DNA of 64,000 nt from a virus, in IMG/VR virus record IMGVR_UViG_3300020190_000007, positions 106,861 through 170,860 of that record; one strand, 5' to 3'. Made by a program: the position numbers and the translations under genes. Below are positions 7,986-16,731 of this stretch, piece after piece. Within the stretch, counting starts at the first letter, position 1; the number at the start of each line of letters is the position of its first letter. Under the pieces are notes generated by a model, which had not been told where the DNA came from, did no database searches, and was given only the letters and a program-made list of their open reading frames with translations.

Positions 7986-9341
7986 TTATTTTATTTTTGC
8001 CATTAAATCTTTCATTCTTCTGAATTGTGGATTCTCATATGCTTTTGATTCCGACAATACTTTTGAAGAAGAAGATGTTTGTGACGTTGTTATTTTATCA
8101 ACCACTGATTCAGTTACAGGTTTTTTTGTATCTAATTCAGTTTTTATAGAACTATATAAGTTCTTAGACTCTTTCAAGGTTGAGATTGAATCGAATCTTT
8201 TTAAGATGTTTAACTTCTCTTGTTTGGTGGTCGAGTGTTCAGTAAACAAACGGGTAGCGTAAGCCAAGTTAGCGTTGAATACAGCAACTTCATTTAACTT
8301 TTCTTTGAATAAGACTAAAGCCTTTTTATATTCATCGTTTTGTTTTTTGAGTTTACTAACTTCTTCGTTGATTGAACCCGAACCAGCTTTATATTTTGTT
8401 TTGCCTTTAATACCGGCTCTATTCATACCACCTTTATCTCCGTGAAGATTTGATGTAGTTCTTGATGCTTCATCAACGTCACCCATCTTGGGGTCTTGGT
8501 CTTCGTCATCTTCGCACATCTTTTCGTCCTCGTACATCTTGGGGTCTATTTCATATTCGCACAACTCGTCGTCCTCGGGCATCATCATAGGGTCCATCAT
8601 GTCTTCATCAACATCATCAAGTTCGATTTCGTAAACTGTTTGTTCAGAATCATCCATCATTTCTTTCAATTCATTTGAATATTCCGACTCATAACCCATG
8701 CCCATGTCTTCATCATCCATTTCCATGTCTTCATCATCCATTTCCATGTCTTCATCATCCATTTCCATGTCTTCATCATCCATTTCCATGTCTTCATCAT
8801 CCATTTCCATGTCTTCATCATCCATTTCCATGTCTGCACCTAACTTAATGATATACTCGTCATCACCATCAGACAATTCGATGTGGTCATCATCTTTCTT
8901 AACGATTACTCCATCTTCAGGACTCATTGCTTTAAAAACTTTTAAAATTTCGTCTTCGTCAGCACCAGTCATATCAACCACATCGTCATCATCCATGTCT
9001 CCAAAGTCGTTCATGTTATCCATGTCGCCAAAGTCGTCATCAGATGAATCTTTTGAGTCGATGTCTTTAGATAGTTCATCAGATGAGTTGTCATCATCTT
9101 CGTCTGATTTATCGTCCCCAGTGTTATCGTCAGCACCTGCTGATACATCGTCTGCGGGGTCTTCTTCAGGATTAGGTTGTTCTTTAACAACTTTTTCCTC
9201 ATCTTCCATGGATTCTTTCAACAAATCGCCGATTTCTTGTTTCATAGTTGAAGCAAGTATACCTTTTGCGTTTGCCCTTACCGCCTCCTCAAGGGTCTGT
9301 ACTTGAAGCAATGCTTGTTCTAGAATGGATTTTTCGCTCAT
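7986..9341 (-). CDS. Prohead core/scaffold protein (gp22-like), with six MEMDDED repeats
   Basis: 451 residues, extremely acidic in the middle (about residues 45-290, dominated by Asp, Glu and Met). The C-terminal third (about 315-451) is helical and ends in an NPQFRRMKDLMAKIK-type tail. Position between prohead protease and major capsid protein matches T4 gene 22. Residues about 170-212 are six perfect copies of the heptad MEMDDED, encoded by 21-bp tandem repeats. The acidic core may mimic DNA or bind cations in the prohead. No enzymatic motif is seen. The scaffold assignment comes from synteny and composition rather than alignment. Confidence 0.75.
   Translation of the reverse strand: MSEKSILEQALLQVQTLEEAVRANAKGILASTMKQEIGDLLKESMEDEEKVVKEQPNPEEDPADDVSAGADDNTGDDKSDEDDDNSSDELSKDIDSKDSSDDDFGDMDNMNDFGDMDDDDVVDMTGADEDEILKVFKAMSPEDGVIVKKDDDHIELSDGDDEYIIKLGADMEMDDEDMEMDDEDMEMDDEDMEMDDEDMEMDDEDMEMDDEDMGMGYESEYSNELKEMMDDSEQTVYEIELDDVDEDMMDPMMMPEDDELCEYEIDPKMYEDEKMCEDDEDQDPKMGDVDEASRTTSNLHGDKGGMNRAGIKGKTKYKAGSGSINEEVSKLKKQNDEYKKALVLFKEKLNEVAVFNANLAYATRLFTEHSTTKQEKLNILKRFDSISTLKESKNLYSSIKTELDTKKPVTESVVDKITTSQTSSSSKVLSESKAYENPQFRRMKDLMAKIK
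8703..8835. repeat. 21-bp tandem repeat, six perfect copies plus 7 bp
   Basis: The unit CATGTCTTCATCATCCATTTC begins at 8703, 8724, 8745, 8766, 8787 and 8808 with no mismatches, and a seventh copy starts at 8829 for 7 bp. It is inside the scaffold gene, in frame, and encodes the acidic heptad repeat. Perfect identity indicates recent expansion by slippage or recombination. It is not a CRISPR because there are no spacers. Confidence 0.97.
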
Positions 9342-9360
9342 ATTATTAAATATATTTACC

Positions 9361-9368
9361 TATAAATA
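9361..9368 (-). promoter_or_regulatory. TATTTATA late-type promoter motif before the scaffold gene
   Basis: Sense-strand TATTTATA located 19 nt upstream of the start codon at 9341. It probably drives scaffold and capsid genes, because the capsid gene has no such motif of its own. Confidence 0.55.
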
Positions 9369-9421
9369 TGCTGATAATGTAAAAAAATACCGATTATAGT
9401 TTGATAACCTATAATAAATTA

Positions 9422-10105
9422 TTATTTACCTAAATAACTATCCAACTTTGACATCAAATTTTTCATTCTATTTGAGTCTGATGGATTTTCTTGAATTGAT
9501 TCTTGATATTGGTCCCTGTCTTTTAAGTCTGAGAATACATATGCACCTGGTGTACTTGGGGATGACACTAAATCAAAACACACTAATTCAAAATCTTCTT
9601 GAACAATGTTTTGACCTTTAATATTTTTTAAAGAACCAACACCTCTTGATGATATACCAAGTGTTGCACCATTCATTAATAACATGGCAGCTTGGTCACC
9701 TTTAGTACTAACTATTCCCATTTTTTTCCAAGCGGGAGAAGTAAATAATTTTATTTTACCCATAAGGATTTTACCATCCCACCATGTTTCTAAAATCGAA
9801 TGTGAAACTCTGTCTAAATCTATTAGTGAAGATGTTGGGTGATTTAGTTCGTTTAATGCACCACCTTTATTTATAATAGATTGATATTTTTCATTTTCTC
9901 TCTTAAGAATGTCTTCAGGGTAGATTCTACCATTTTTATTTGGTGTATCATATTTTTGTAAAACAGCGTAAAGGACCACATCATCAGAATAGTCCACATC
10001 TTTCATTTCAGAAATAATTTTCTGATTTTCTTTTGGTGATATATAACCAGCGTCGTATTCTATTAGTATACCTTTACCGGTTTCATTTGGGCCGAGTATT
10101 TTCAT
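9422..10105 (-). CDS. Prohead core protease, T4 gp21 family
   Basis: 227 residues, near the T4 gp21 length of 212. It shows the family catalytic pattern: ELNHP with His 89, and GISSRG with Ser 152/153, spaced as in the T4-type prohead serine protease (herpes-protease-like fold). It processes capsid, scaffold and internal proteins after L/I-x-E sites. The C-terminus (NPSDSNRMKNLMSK-type) resembles that of the adjacent scaffold, suggesting a shared core-targeting tail. It lies between the scaffold gene and a small unknown gene in the head operon. Confidence 0.9.
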   Translation of the reverse strand: MKILGPNETGKGILIEYDAGYISPKENQKIISEMKDVDYSDDVVLYAVLQKYDTPNKNGRIYPEDILKRENEKYQSIINKGGALNELNHPTSSLIDLDRVSHSILETWWDGKILMGKIKLFTSPAWKKMGIVSTKGDQAAMLLMNGATLGISSRGVGSLKNIKGQNIVQEDFELVCFDLVSSPSTPGAYVFSDLKDRDQYQESIQENPSDSNRMKNLMSKLDSYLGK

Positions 10106-10117
10106 CCAACTTTTTAT

Positions 10118-10125
10118 AATAAATA
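10118..10125 (-). promoter_or_regulatory. TATTTATT late-type motif before the prohead protease gene
   Basis: Sense-strand TATTTATT, 12 nt upstream of the start at 10105; one base different from the TATTTATA form. Confidence 0.4.
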
Positions 10126-10135
10126 CCTCAGATAC

Positions 10136-10564
10136 TTAATTAATTTTTTTTTCAAAGAAATTAAATAAAGTTTCGTTCGTCAAAACGGTGTCTATTATAG
10201 TTTCTGATAAGTTGGTAATAATATTTTCAACTTCTTTAGAACGCACATCAAAAAATTTATCGACATACAATGTAATTTCAAGGTCCATGAAAGACCTTTT
10301 ATTTGTTTTTATGGCACTAGTTTTAATATCCAAATCAACAATTGATTCTCTTTTAAATAAATCAGAATTTAAACAATAAACTTTTTCTTTTATTTGTCTT
10401 CTTGTTTTTGAAATTAATTTTTCAAAATCGTGGTCGTTTATTGTTGGTTGAGTCCATGAATTTAATTGTACGTAGATTGTTTTTAAGTTTTTACAATCAA
10501 CCGTTCCGTATCCAATTTTTACATTATTGTGAACACCAATTGAAATAAACTTTCCTTTTTTCAT
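10136..10564 (-). CDS. Conserved-position head protein of unknown function
   Basis: 142 residues in an alternating beta/alpha pattern: N-terminal strands (FISIGVHNN, IYVQLNSW) and a C-terminal helix pair (VENIITNLSETIIDTVL). No motif is recognised. It lies between the portal and prohead protease genes, the interval that in T4 holds the small head genes 67 and 68, so a head-assembly role is possible. It is followed at its start side by a short divergent region containing the bS21 promoter. Confidence 0.55.
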   Translation of the reverse strand: MKKGKFISIGVHNNVKIGYGTVDCKNLKTIYVQLNSWTQPTINDHDFEKLISKTRRQIKEKVYCLNSDLFKRESIVDLDIKTSAIKTNKRSFMDLEITLYVDKFFDVRSKEVENIITNLSETIIDTVLTNETLFNFFEKKIN

Positions 10565-10638
10565 TTAATAATATCATACTTATGTACTTTATGGTGTATT
10601 TAAAATATACAAAATAAACTTAATAAATCAAAACTTTT

Positions 10639-10646
10639 TATTTATA
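10639..10646 (+). promoter_or_regulatory. TATTTATA late-type promoter motif before bS21
   Basis: TATTTATA at 15 nt upstream of the ATG at 10662. The overlapping TATATTTC is one base off the host TAnnTTTG form, so both factors might use this site. Confidence 0.5.
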
Positions 10647-10661
10647 TTTCAAAAAAAGATT

Positions 10662-10862
10662 ATGATAATCGTAAACGTCAACAAAGAAAAAAACCTTGAA
10701 TCAGCATTAAAAAAATACAAATACAAGGTTCAAAAAACTAAACAAATCGAAAAACTTAGAAAAAAACAAGAATATGTTAAACCATCGGTTGAAAAAAGAG
10801 ATAAAAAATTAAAGGCGATTTATAAGCAGCAATTGTTTACCGATAAAGAAAAATCAAATTAA
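10662..10862 (+). CDS. rpsU: Ribosomal protein bS21 homologue
   Basis: 66 residues, the size of bacterial bS21. It follows the family from end to end: MIIVNVNKEKNLESALKKYK, then a basic helix, EKLRKKQEYVKPSVEKRDKK, then AIYKQQLF. bS21 sits on the 30S subunit near the anti-Shine-Dalgarno tail of 16S rRNA and the mRNA exit path. In Bacteroidetes this protein helps sequester that tail. A phage copy could replace host bS21 and shift initiation to phage mRNAs. The gene is alone on the plus strand inside the minus-strand head operon, and its 3' end overlaps the convergent gene by 9 nt. The family call is firm; the role in takeover is inferred. Confidence 0.93.
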   Translation: MIIVNVNKEKNLESALKKYKYKVQKTKQIEKLRKKQEYVKPSVEKRDKKLKAIYKQQLFTDKEKSN

Positions 10863-11594
10863 ACCATTTTTTAATTCAATTAGTTTATAGTAATTGAATT
10901 TTGAAATTTCCGATTTTTCAACTTCTAATTTTACATTAGTAAGTTTACTAACTACAGAATCTTCGGTAGATTCTTTTAATAGTGAATCTAATTTGTTATT
11001 AAGTTCTTTTTTTACAGAGTTCATTTCATTAATCAATTCCTCATCAGTCATTGATACAATCTTATTGAAAGTTTCTTTTTGTTCCTCATTCAAAAAATCA
11101 CTATACTTAATATTAAAATTATTTACCAACACCGCATTCAATAAAGAATGATTTTCTATTTGAACTGAAGGTTTTTCAAAAATTTCTTTTTTCTTTTCTT
11201 GAATCAAATGAAATATTAAGTTTTCTCTAGCGTCAATCTTAGATGCGATATTGTGCATATTGGTTTCCTCCGAAAGAATATCCAAATCGTTATAAAGTAA
11301 ATTTGATTCCGCTACAACGCCTTTGATTGATTTATCAAACTCTTTTATTTCTTTTTTCAAAGATTTAGTTTTTTCTACTAAAATAGGTTCAATAGATTCC
11401 ACATATAATTTGGCTTTATCTTTTGATGAAATGTTCAAGTTTTCAATATTTTCATAAAACATATACATTTCAGATAAAGATTTATTTGATTTTAGTTTAT
11501 TTACTAAATCTTTAATTTCACCTTTATTATTAGAGGCGTAAGATTCGGTAAGTTTTGTTAATAGTTTTATTTTTAATTTACCAAAGTTTGTCAT
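10854..11594 (-). CDS. Coiled-coil head-operon protein, gp67/68 position
   Basis: 246 residues, Lys/Glu/Ser-rich and almost wholly helical with long stretches of heptad-like spacing. No catalytic motif or membrane segment. It lies directly after the portal gene (5-nt gap) and before the prohead protease region, as T4 core genes 67 and 68 do. An L-x-E pattern occurs repeatedly (for example LLKE and LSEE), so it may be a prohead-core protein processed by the gp21-like protease. This is inference from context. Confidence 0.6.
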   Translation of the reverse strand: MTNFGKLKIKLLTKLTESYASNNKGEIKDLVNKLKSNKSLSEMYMFYENIENLNISSKDKAKLYVESIEPILVEKTKSLKKEIKEFDKSIKGVVAESNLLYNDLDILSEETNMHNIASKIDARENLIFHLIQEKKKEIFEKPSVQIENHSLLNAVLVNNFNIKYSDFLNEEQKETFNKIVSMTDEELINEMNSVKKELNNKLDSLLKESTEDSVVSKLTNVKLEVEKSEISKFNYYKLIELKNGLI

Positions 11595-11599
11595 TTTTG

Positions 11600-13414
11600 T
11601 TATTCGTTTAAGAAGTTTTTAAGTTTATTTTCTATTTCATAAATATTATCTTGAGCTTTATTCATATCAAACAAATCTTCTAATTTGTCATTTTCGTTCA
11701 ACATACTCAATATATTGTGTTTTTTTGTTTCGTTCTCACTCAAAGGAGCGTCTCCACCCCCCGCTGGTGGCGGTGGTGGTGGGGTACCTCCGCCCGTACC
11801 CATATTCATACCGCCAGCATCGCCGCCAGCCGCATCTCCACCTTCTTGTCTTTCCTCTTCGGGAACCCCATATTTTGAATCAACATCATCAAATACACCA
11901 CTTCGTTTGATAACGTTTTGTGTGTTAGTTAATTCGAAACCAATTGCTCTTTCAATTCTTTGTTGTTGTAAATCAAGAATCACTTCACTGTCACTCATAC
12001 CAAGAATATTTTTCTTAGCCCAAGTATGTGAAACAGGTAGGATTCCAATTTGAGATTGGTCAGATGTTGCATCTTTATACAATACAATTTTTTCTTTCCA
12101 TTGTTCAATTCTCAACAAATCAGATTGTGCTGACGGGTTTGTTAATGATAATGTGAAATTATCTAATTCATCTTCCAAACCCAATAAGTAAAGATGAATT
12201 AATGCTATTTTATTTAATTCTTGAATTACCGATTTTTGAATTCTGTTGATTGTTCTTGCAAAACGAATATCCATCAACGCGAGAGTTTTACCGTCACCAA
12301 CAACTTCTTCAAAACCTAAGAAAGCTTTTGGAATACGAAGTGCCGCCAACATTTTCTTTTGGATATATTCAATGTCGGCAATTTCACCTAAGTTTTGTGC
12401 CCCTGCTAATGTTTCAATAGGATTTGTTTGAGCTGGGTCACGAACAGGGATGAAATAATCTTGGTCAACCGCCATTTGATTATATCTCATATCAACTTGA
12501 CCGTTTCTTGAATCAACCACTTGGTCTCTTTTAAATTTATTAGCCACACGTTGTACATAAGCCTCGATGTCTTTGTCATCCATGTTACCAACAAATATTT
12601 TAAAAACCCTTCTTTCAGGTGCTCTTGTTGTTCTATAAATCAACATAGCATCCTCTGCTAAAAGTAATTGTTTCCAAATTCTTCTAATTTTATCCAACAT
12701 AGAGGTACCATAAGGAAGTTTTCTATCATCACCCAATAATCTAAAATGGGCTATTTCCCAAGCTTGAAATTCTAAATCTTTATTTTTCCATTGAAATCTT
12801 AACTCTCTTGTTGGAAGTTGCATTGAGTTTTGTTGATTTGGTGTTTTGCTTTCTTTACCTTCATGTCTTTCAATTTCAATATTAGGTAATTGTTGACACC
12901 CAATAATACCTCTTTCAGGGTCTATTTTAAGGTAAACAAAGTTATCGCCGTACTTACAAGTACCCCTTGTCCACATTTGTAAGTTAGTGTTCAAATCTAA
13001 CCTATTCATAAACAAATCATCAAGAATAATTTTGACTCTTGATGATTCTGAAAAAATAGTTAATATTTCACCTTTTTCAGATAATGTTGTTGATTCTTCG
13101 GCGTATATATCTAAAGCGGCAGAAATTTCAGGAGTAAATTCCATCGATTCATAATCGTAATATGCTGACAACCTATTTGGTTCGTAATATACCGATTGAT
13201 TATAAAGAGATTGGTCAAGTTTTGTCCACTTGTCTGCAATGTATTGACTCTGCTGAGCTTGTAGCATCGATTTTTCATACTCCTCCCTACTATTTGTTTT
13301 TAGTATTTGTTCTTTATCAAAATTGAAAGACGGAGCCTCCTCAGGAGTTACCCTACCAGGGAACCCAAACATTTTTGTTAATCTCTGAAATACCGTTAAA
13401 TTACTTTCCGCCAT
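11600..13414 (-). CDS. Portal protein, T4 gp20 family
   Basis: 604 residues (T4 gp20 is 524). The core shows gp20-type segments: an N-terminal NRLSAYYDYESMEFTPEISAALD region (about 80-103), a KYGDNFVYLKID strand (about 153-164), RAPERRVFKIFVGNM (about 265-279) and FLGFEEVVGDGKTLALMDIRF (about 365-385). The last 100 residues are a Gly/Pro-rich linker with a run of Pro (about 540-545) and a short acidic helix, longer than in T4. It forms the dodecameric vertex through which DNA is packaged, with the terminase encoded directly upstream. Confidence 0.93.
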   Translation of the reverse strand: MAESNLTVFQRLTKMFGFPGRVTPEEAPSFNFDKEQILKTNSREEYEKSMLQAQQSQYIADKWTKLDQSLYNQSVYYEPNRLSAYYDYESMEFTPEISAALDIYAEESTTLSEKGEILTIFSESSRVKIILDDLFMNRLDLNTNLQMWTRGTCKYGDNFVYLKIDPERGIIGCQQLPNIEIERHEGKESKTPNQQNSMQLPTRELRFQWKNKDLEFQAWEIAHFRLLGDDRKLPYGTSMLDKIRRIWKQLLLAEDAMLIYRTTRAPERRVFKIFVGNMDDKDIEAYVQRVANKFKRDQVVDSRNGQVDMRYNQMAVDQDYFIPVRDPAQTNPIETLAGAQNLGEIADIEYIQKKMLAALRIPKAFLGFEEVVGDGKTLALMDIRFARTINRIQKSVIQELNKIALIHLYLLGLEDELDNFTLSLTNPSAQSDLLRIEQWKEKIVLYKDATSDQSQIGILPVSHTWAKKNILGMSDSEVILDLQQQRIERAIGFELTNTQNVIKRSGVFDDVDSKYGVPEEERQEGGDAAGGDAGGMNMGTGGGTPPPPPPAGGGDAPLSENETKKHNILSMLNENDKLEDLFDMNKAQDNIYEIENKLKNFLNE

Positions 13415-13417
13415 GTA

Positions 13418-13425
13418 TATAAATA
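13418..13425 (-). promoter_or_regulatory. TATTTATA late-type motif before the portal gene
   Basis: Sense-strand TATTTATA only 3 nt before the portal start codon at 13414. If it is a -10 element the transcript would start inside the gene or be leaderless, so either it acts on a later start or the motif has another role. Confidence 0.4.
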
Positions 13426-13466
13426 GTTTAAGAGAATATAATTAATTTTATTATTATAATAAAGGA

Positions 13467-15242
13467 TTATCTTTTTTTATTAAACAACCAAGAGTACCGA
13501 GAGTATTGTTCTTTTGTTGCGTTGTTATTATGTCTTGGAATATTGGGGTCATTATCCACTGACATTGAACCTATTTGGTCAAACGCTGTTCCGTATGAAT
13601 AAAATGATTTATTTGGTTCATATGTTCTTTCGGACAATGTCCAAGATTCTAACATCGCTTTATTAGCATTCTCGTTTTTAGTTAGTTGTGCAAATGAAAT
13701 ATCACCAACATATAATGCCATTGACATACTCATAATCGCATCATCGTGAGCCCCTTTCATGTGGTCAGGTCTACCATTTATATAAACAAATGTGTTTAAT
13801 TCATTCATTAATCTCGCAGACCTAACTTGAAACCCTTTTCTTAATTGTTCTTCAAAAGCAGCAACAATTTGTGTCCTTTTATTGTTAAAGTTAATACCTG
13901 GAATTTTTTCCAACGCTTTAGAGTTGTACTCCCAAATATTTTTGGTATTAATTCCATCTATATAAAGATTTTTATAATTTAACTCTTGTAGTTTTCTTGA
14001 TGTTGCAACACCCATACCACCGGTAATATCAACCACAATAAAAGCTTCATAAAGTATCCCCCATTTATATGCGACCGAAGCCAAATCATCAGGTGGTATT
14101 TTACCAACATATTCCGCCACTTGTTCTCTTTCATCAAAATCTATGATACTAATTGCAGAAAAGTCCTCACTATCACCTCTTGAAACGTCTACACCCATAA
14201 TATATTTATGACCCTGTACGGGTTCTTTCCATTGCCAAAAAGTACCATGCATATACTTTTCTTTTGGGTCCCTCAGCATGTTTTTAACAATATTATCTTG
14301 TACTTCAGTTGGAATTACACCGTCCCCTGAACCAAGAAAATCACATTCTAATTCTTGGGATATTTTTCTTCTATCAAACTTGAATTTTTTACACATTGAT
14401 TCAAACCAAGAAGATAAAGGTTTAAAACCTTCTTCTTCGTATTGTTTGTAATTTTCAATATCAAAATCAGTCATTACAATATCATCATCGTTATATTGTT
14501 CTCTATTCAACATGTAATGAACAATATCATTACATTTAACCCATCTCAAATCTTTTGTGTAACGAGGGTCTTTGAACCATCTAAGGTCGGTAATGTGAAA
14601 ATCATTTACAGCTCTAATTGCTTGGTCATAAACACCATAATAAATCGGGTCAAAACCGTTTGGGGTAGAAATAAGAATAATCTTACCACCCGTAGATAAT
14701 GACGCCATAGACGCTGCCCAAAAGTCTTCACCCGCCTCAATATACGCAGCTTCGTCAAATATAAGAATTGTAGGTGTATAACCACGTAAAGCATCCGCAG
14801 AAGTTGCAACTGCTTTCACTTCGCAACCATTGTTTAACCTAAATCTACTTTCTGAGTTTTTATCGGGTGAAAATCCTACATTAATCCAATCAGGCCACTG
14901 GTCTAAAAAATGTCTAATCTTGTTAGCCATTTCAACCGCGGTGTCTTTTTTGTTTGCGATAATAAGAACTCTTTCAGGGTTCTCGGGTTTTGCTAATTGT
15001 AATTTTTTAGAAATCCAAGCGGCAGTAACCGTGGTCACACCCGCTTGTCTATACTTTCTTGTGATATTTTCATTGTAATCCTCGTAATCTTTTAATAATT
15101 GAATTTGGTCAGGAAAAAGTTTTAATGGAACAAATCTTTTTTGAGTATTATCGTAAGTCTGTAGGTATGTTCTCAAAGCATATGGTGTATCTTTTAAAAT
15201 ACGGGCATACTCTTTTAATTGTTCTATTTTTTGATTACTCAT
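13467..15242 (-). CDS. Terminase large subunit, T4 gp17 family
   Basis: 591 residues, close to T4 gp17 (610). ATPase domain: a Walker A-like YRQAGVTT (residues 64-71), Walker B ILIFDEAAY (about 178-186) and the coupling motif STPNG (about 211-215). Nuclease domain: MGVDVSRGDSEDF (about 330), VVDITGG (about 388) and a closing AHDDAIMSMSMAL (about 508). The Walker A lacks the usual Lys before TT (RQAGV instead of RQLGK). It packages DNA into the prohead through the adjacent portal. There is a terminator between this gene and its upstream neighbour. Confidence 0.95.
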   Translation of the reverse strand: MSNQKIEQLKEYARILKDTPYALRTYLQTYDNTQKRFVPLKLFPDQIQLLKDYEDYNENITRKYRQAGVTTVTAAWISKKLQLAKPENPERVLIIANKKDTAVEMANKIRHFLDQWPDWINVGFSPDKNSESRFRLNNGCEVKAVATSADALRGYTPTILIFDEAAYIEAGEDFWAASMASLSTGGKIILISTPNGFDPIYYGVYDQAIRAVNDFHITDLRWFKDPRYTKDLRWVKCNDIVHYMLNREQYNDDDIVMTDFDIENYKQYEEEGFKPLSSWFESMCKKFKFDRRKISQELECDFLGSGDGVIPTEVQDNIVKNMLRDPKEKYMHGTFWQWKEPVQGHKYIMGVDVSRGDSEDFSAISIIDFDEREQVAEYVGKIPPDDLASVAYKWGILYEAFIVVDITGGMGVATSRKLQELNYKNLYIDGINTKNIWEYNSKALEKIPGINFNNKRTQIVAAFEEQLRKGFQVRSARLMNELNTFVYINGRPDHMKGAHDDAIMSMSMALYVGDISFAQLTKNENANKAMLESWTLSERTYEPNKSFYSYGTAFDQIGSMSVDNDPNIPRHNNNATKEQYSRYSWLFNKKR

Positions 15243-15245
15243 ATA

Positions 15246-15253
15246 TATAAATA
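15246..15253 (-). promoter_or_regulatory. TATTTATA late-type motif before the terminase gene
   Basis: Sense-strand TATTTATA 3 nt before the terminase start. It lies just behind the upstream terminator, so a new transcript beginning here makes sense. Confidence 0.45.
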
Positions 15254-15255
15254 TG

Positions 15256-15279
15256 AAAAAGGGTGGTTAAAAACCACCC
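15256..15279 (-). terminator. Rho-independent terminator upstream of the terminase gene
   Basis: Stem GGGTGGTT (15261-15268) with AACCACCC (15272-15279), AAA loop. On the minus strand it is followed by five T residues. It ends the transcript of the 480-residue gene upstream. Confidence 0.85.
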
Positions 15280-15288
15280 TTCGAACTT

Positions 15289-16731
15289 TTATACTATGGG
15301 ACCTTGTGGGTCATCATCGTCATCTGTTAATCGTATACCAAGACCACCCAAGAAGTTTCCCAAATCATCATCATCTGTTTTATCTGTGATTCGTTCCAAT
15401 TCTTGGTTAAATCTATTAATTGCGTCATTGTAATTTTTATCTCTTAACATTTGACCGATACCTTGAAGTAGTACCCCCATCAATCTTTTACCTTCACCAG
15501 AACCTGAAACAACTTCTTTTGTGAATACTAAAAATTCTTTCGCCGGTAATCTAAAGATACTGGTAACTAGGTAATTTTGAAGATAATATGATTCTTCTTC
15601 ATTAAAAATTTCATCAGGGAATTGTTGTCTGATTCTATCATAAATTGCTGGTCCTAATCTTAAATCCCATACCTCTTTTTCTAACGTATCTTCTGATTGT
15701 TCAATTTCAGCGAATCTTGGGTCTTCTTTACCTTCATCATCTTTTGGTCTTCCTTGTATACCAAATAACTCATATGTACCTTTAATTAATTCGTGCACTA
15801 AAATTGGGAAATTTACCGCTTCTACATAAACTGTTGGTGGTGTTGTACTACGTTTTACTTGTTCTTTTCCACCCATACCAGCACCTCCCATCATACCTTT
15901 CATTTGGTTATCACTTAATTGCCAGTATAATGTATCATTTATTGACATTAAAATACCGTAGTTAGCAACCAAATTGTTAGAACCTGTAATTTCAGCAAGT
16001 TTGTCCGCAACATACGAATACATGTAGTGACCCTTTTTAGAGACACCTTGTATCATTGCGTTAATCATTCTTCTTTTAGCTCTTTCAAAATCCATTTTTT
16101 CCAAATCAGTGGCTAAGTCTTTTTCAACATCAACAGGGTCAATATTTTGTTGTTGTTGCATTTCTCGATTGAAACCCTCAGGATTTACTTGACCTTGACC
16201 GACAAGTTTTGCATCATATTGTATTTTGTACTTTTTACTACCATCTGGTAATCTATAAAAAACTTTATAAATTCCATTATCGAATTCAATTCCACCATTA
16301 TCACCCTCACTTAAAGTTGATTTTTCCTTTCTACTTAAAACAGGAATTTCATCAACAGCCAACCTAATACCTAACGCAATCAATTCCGGTCTATGATTTT
16401 CTTCTGCTTGTACAATTTCATTATGTGCAGTCATCATCATTTGTACCAACGGCATTATCCCACTCTCATCATCTGTTAATCTAACGTTTGAACCAGTAAG
16501 TTCCCTCAATCTTGCAACAACTTGTCTGTATCTTTCAGATGCTAATAATTCTTGGAAATTTTTATTTGGTTCATCACCCGTTTTGGGTAGAGGGACTTTT
16601 TTAAGTGGAGTATCACCCGTAGAAAGAGTTCTCTGTATGTCTATGTTCGGTCTATCTTCCGAATCAAAATCCATTGGCATTTCGTTTATATCTTCCAGTA
16701 AAGATACTAAATCTTTTTTCTTGAATTTCAT
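15289..16731 (-). CDS. Uncharacterised head/packaging-operon protein
   Basis: 480 residues. The N-terminus is acidic and linker-like; about residues 60-110 are helical (ASERYRQVVARLRELTGS). A middle region around 185-260 is Gln/Asp-rich with an FERAKRRMINAMIQGVSKKGHYMYSY stretch. A Gly/Met patch (MKGMMGGAGMGG, about 285-297) precedes a conserved-looking FPILVHELIKGTYELFG helix. The C-terminus is a run of Asp. No catalytic motif is recognised. It lies just upstream of terminase with its own terminator and overlaps the next upstream gene by 4 nt. A structural or assembly role is inferred. Confidence 0.6.
   Translation of the reverse strand: MKFKKKDLVSLLEDINEMPMDFDSEDRPNIDIQRTLSTGDTPLKKVPLPKTGDEPNKNFQELLASERYRQVVARLRELTGSNVRLTDDESGIMPLVQMMMTAHNEIVQAEENHRPELIALGIRLAVDEIPVLSRKEKSTLSEGDNGGIEFDNGIYKVFYRLPDGSKKYKIQYDAKLVGQGQVNPEGFNREMQQQQNIDPVDVEKDLATDLEKMDFERAKRRMINAMIQGVSKKGHYMYSYVADKLAEITGSNNLVANYGILMSINDTLYWQLSDNQMKGMMGGAGMGGKEQVKRSTTPPTVYVEAVNFPILVHELIKGTYELFGIQGRPKDDEGKEDPRFAEIEQSEDTLEKEVWDLRLGPAIYDRIRQQFPDEIFNEEESYYLQNYLVTSIFRLPAKEFLVFTKEVVSGSGEGKRLMGVLLQGIGQMLRDKNYNDAINRFNQELERITDKTDDDDLGNFLGGLGIRLTDDDDDPQGPIV

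Noticed and set aside
8703-8835. Possible CRISPR array
   Set aside because: Repeats are directly tandem with no spacers and are in frame within a protein gene.
8698-9306. Long Ser/Met-rich plus-strand frame opposite the scaffold gene
   Set aside because: It is the antisense shadow of the acidic repeat (GAT/GAC/GAA codons read backwards give Ser and Met) and has no independent support.
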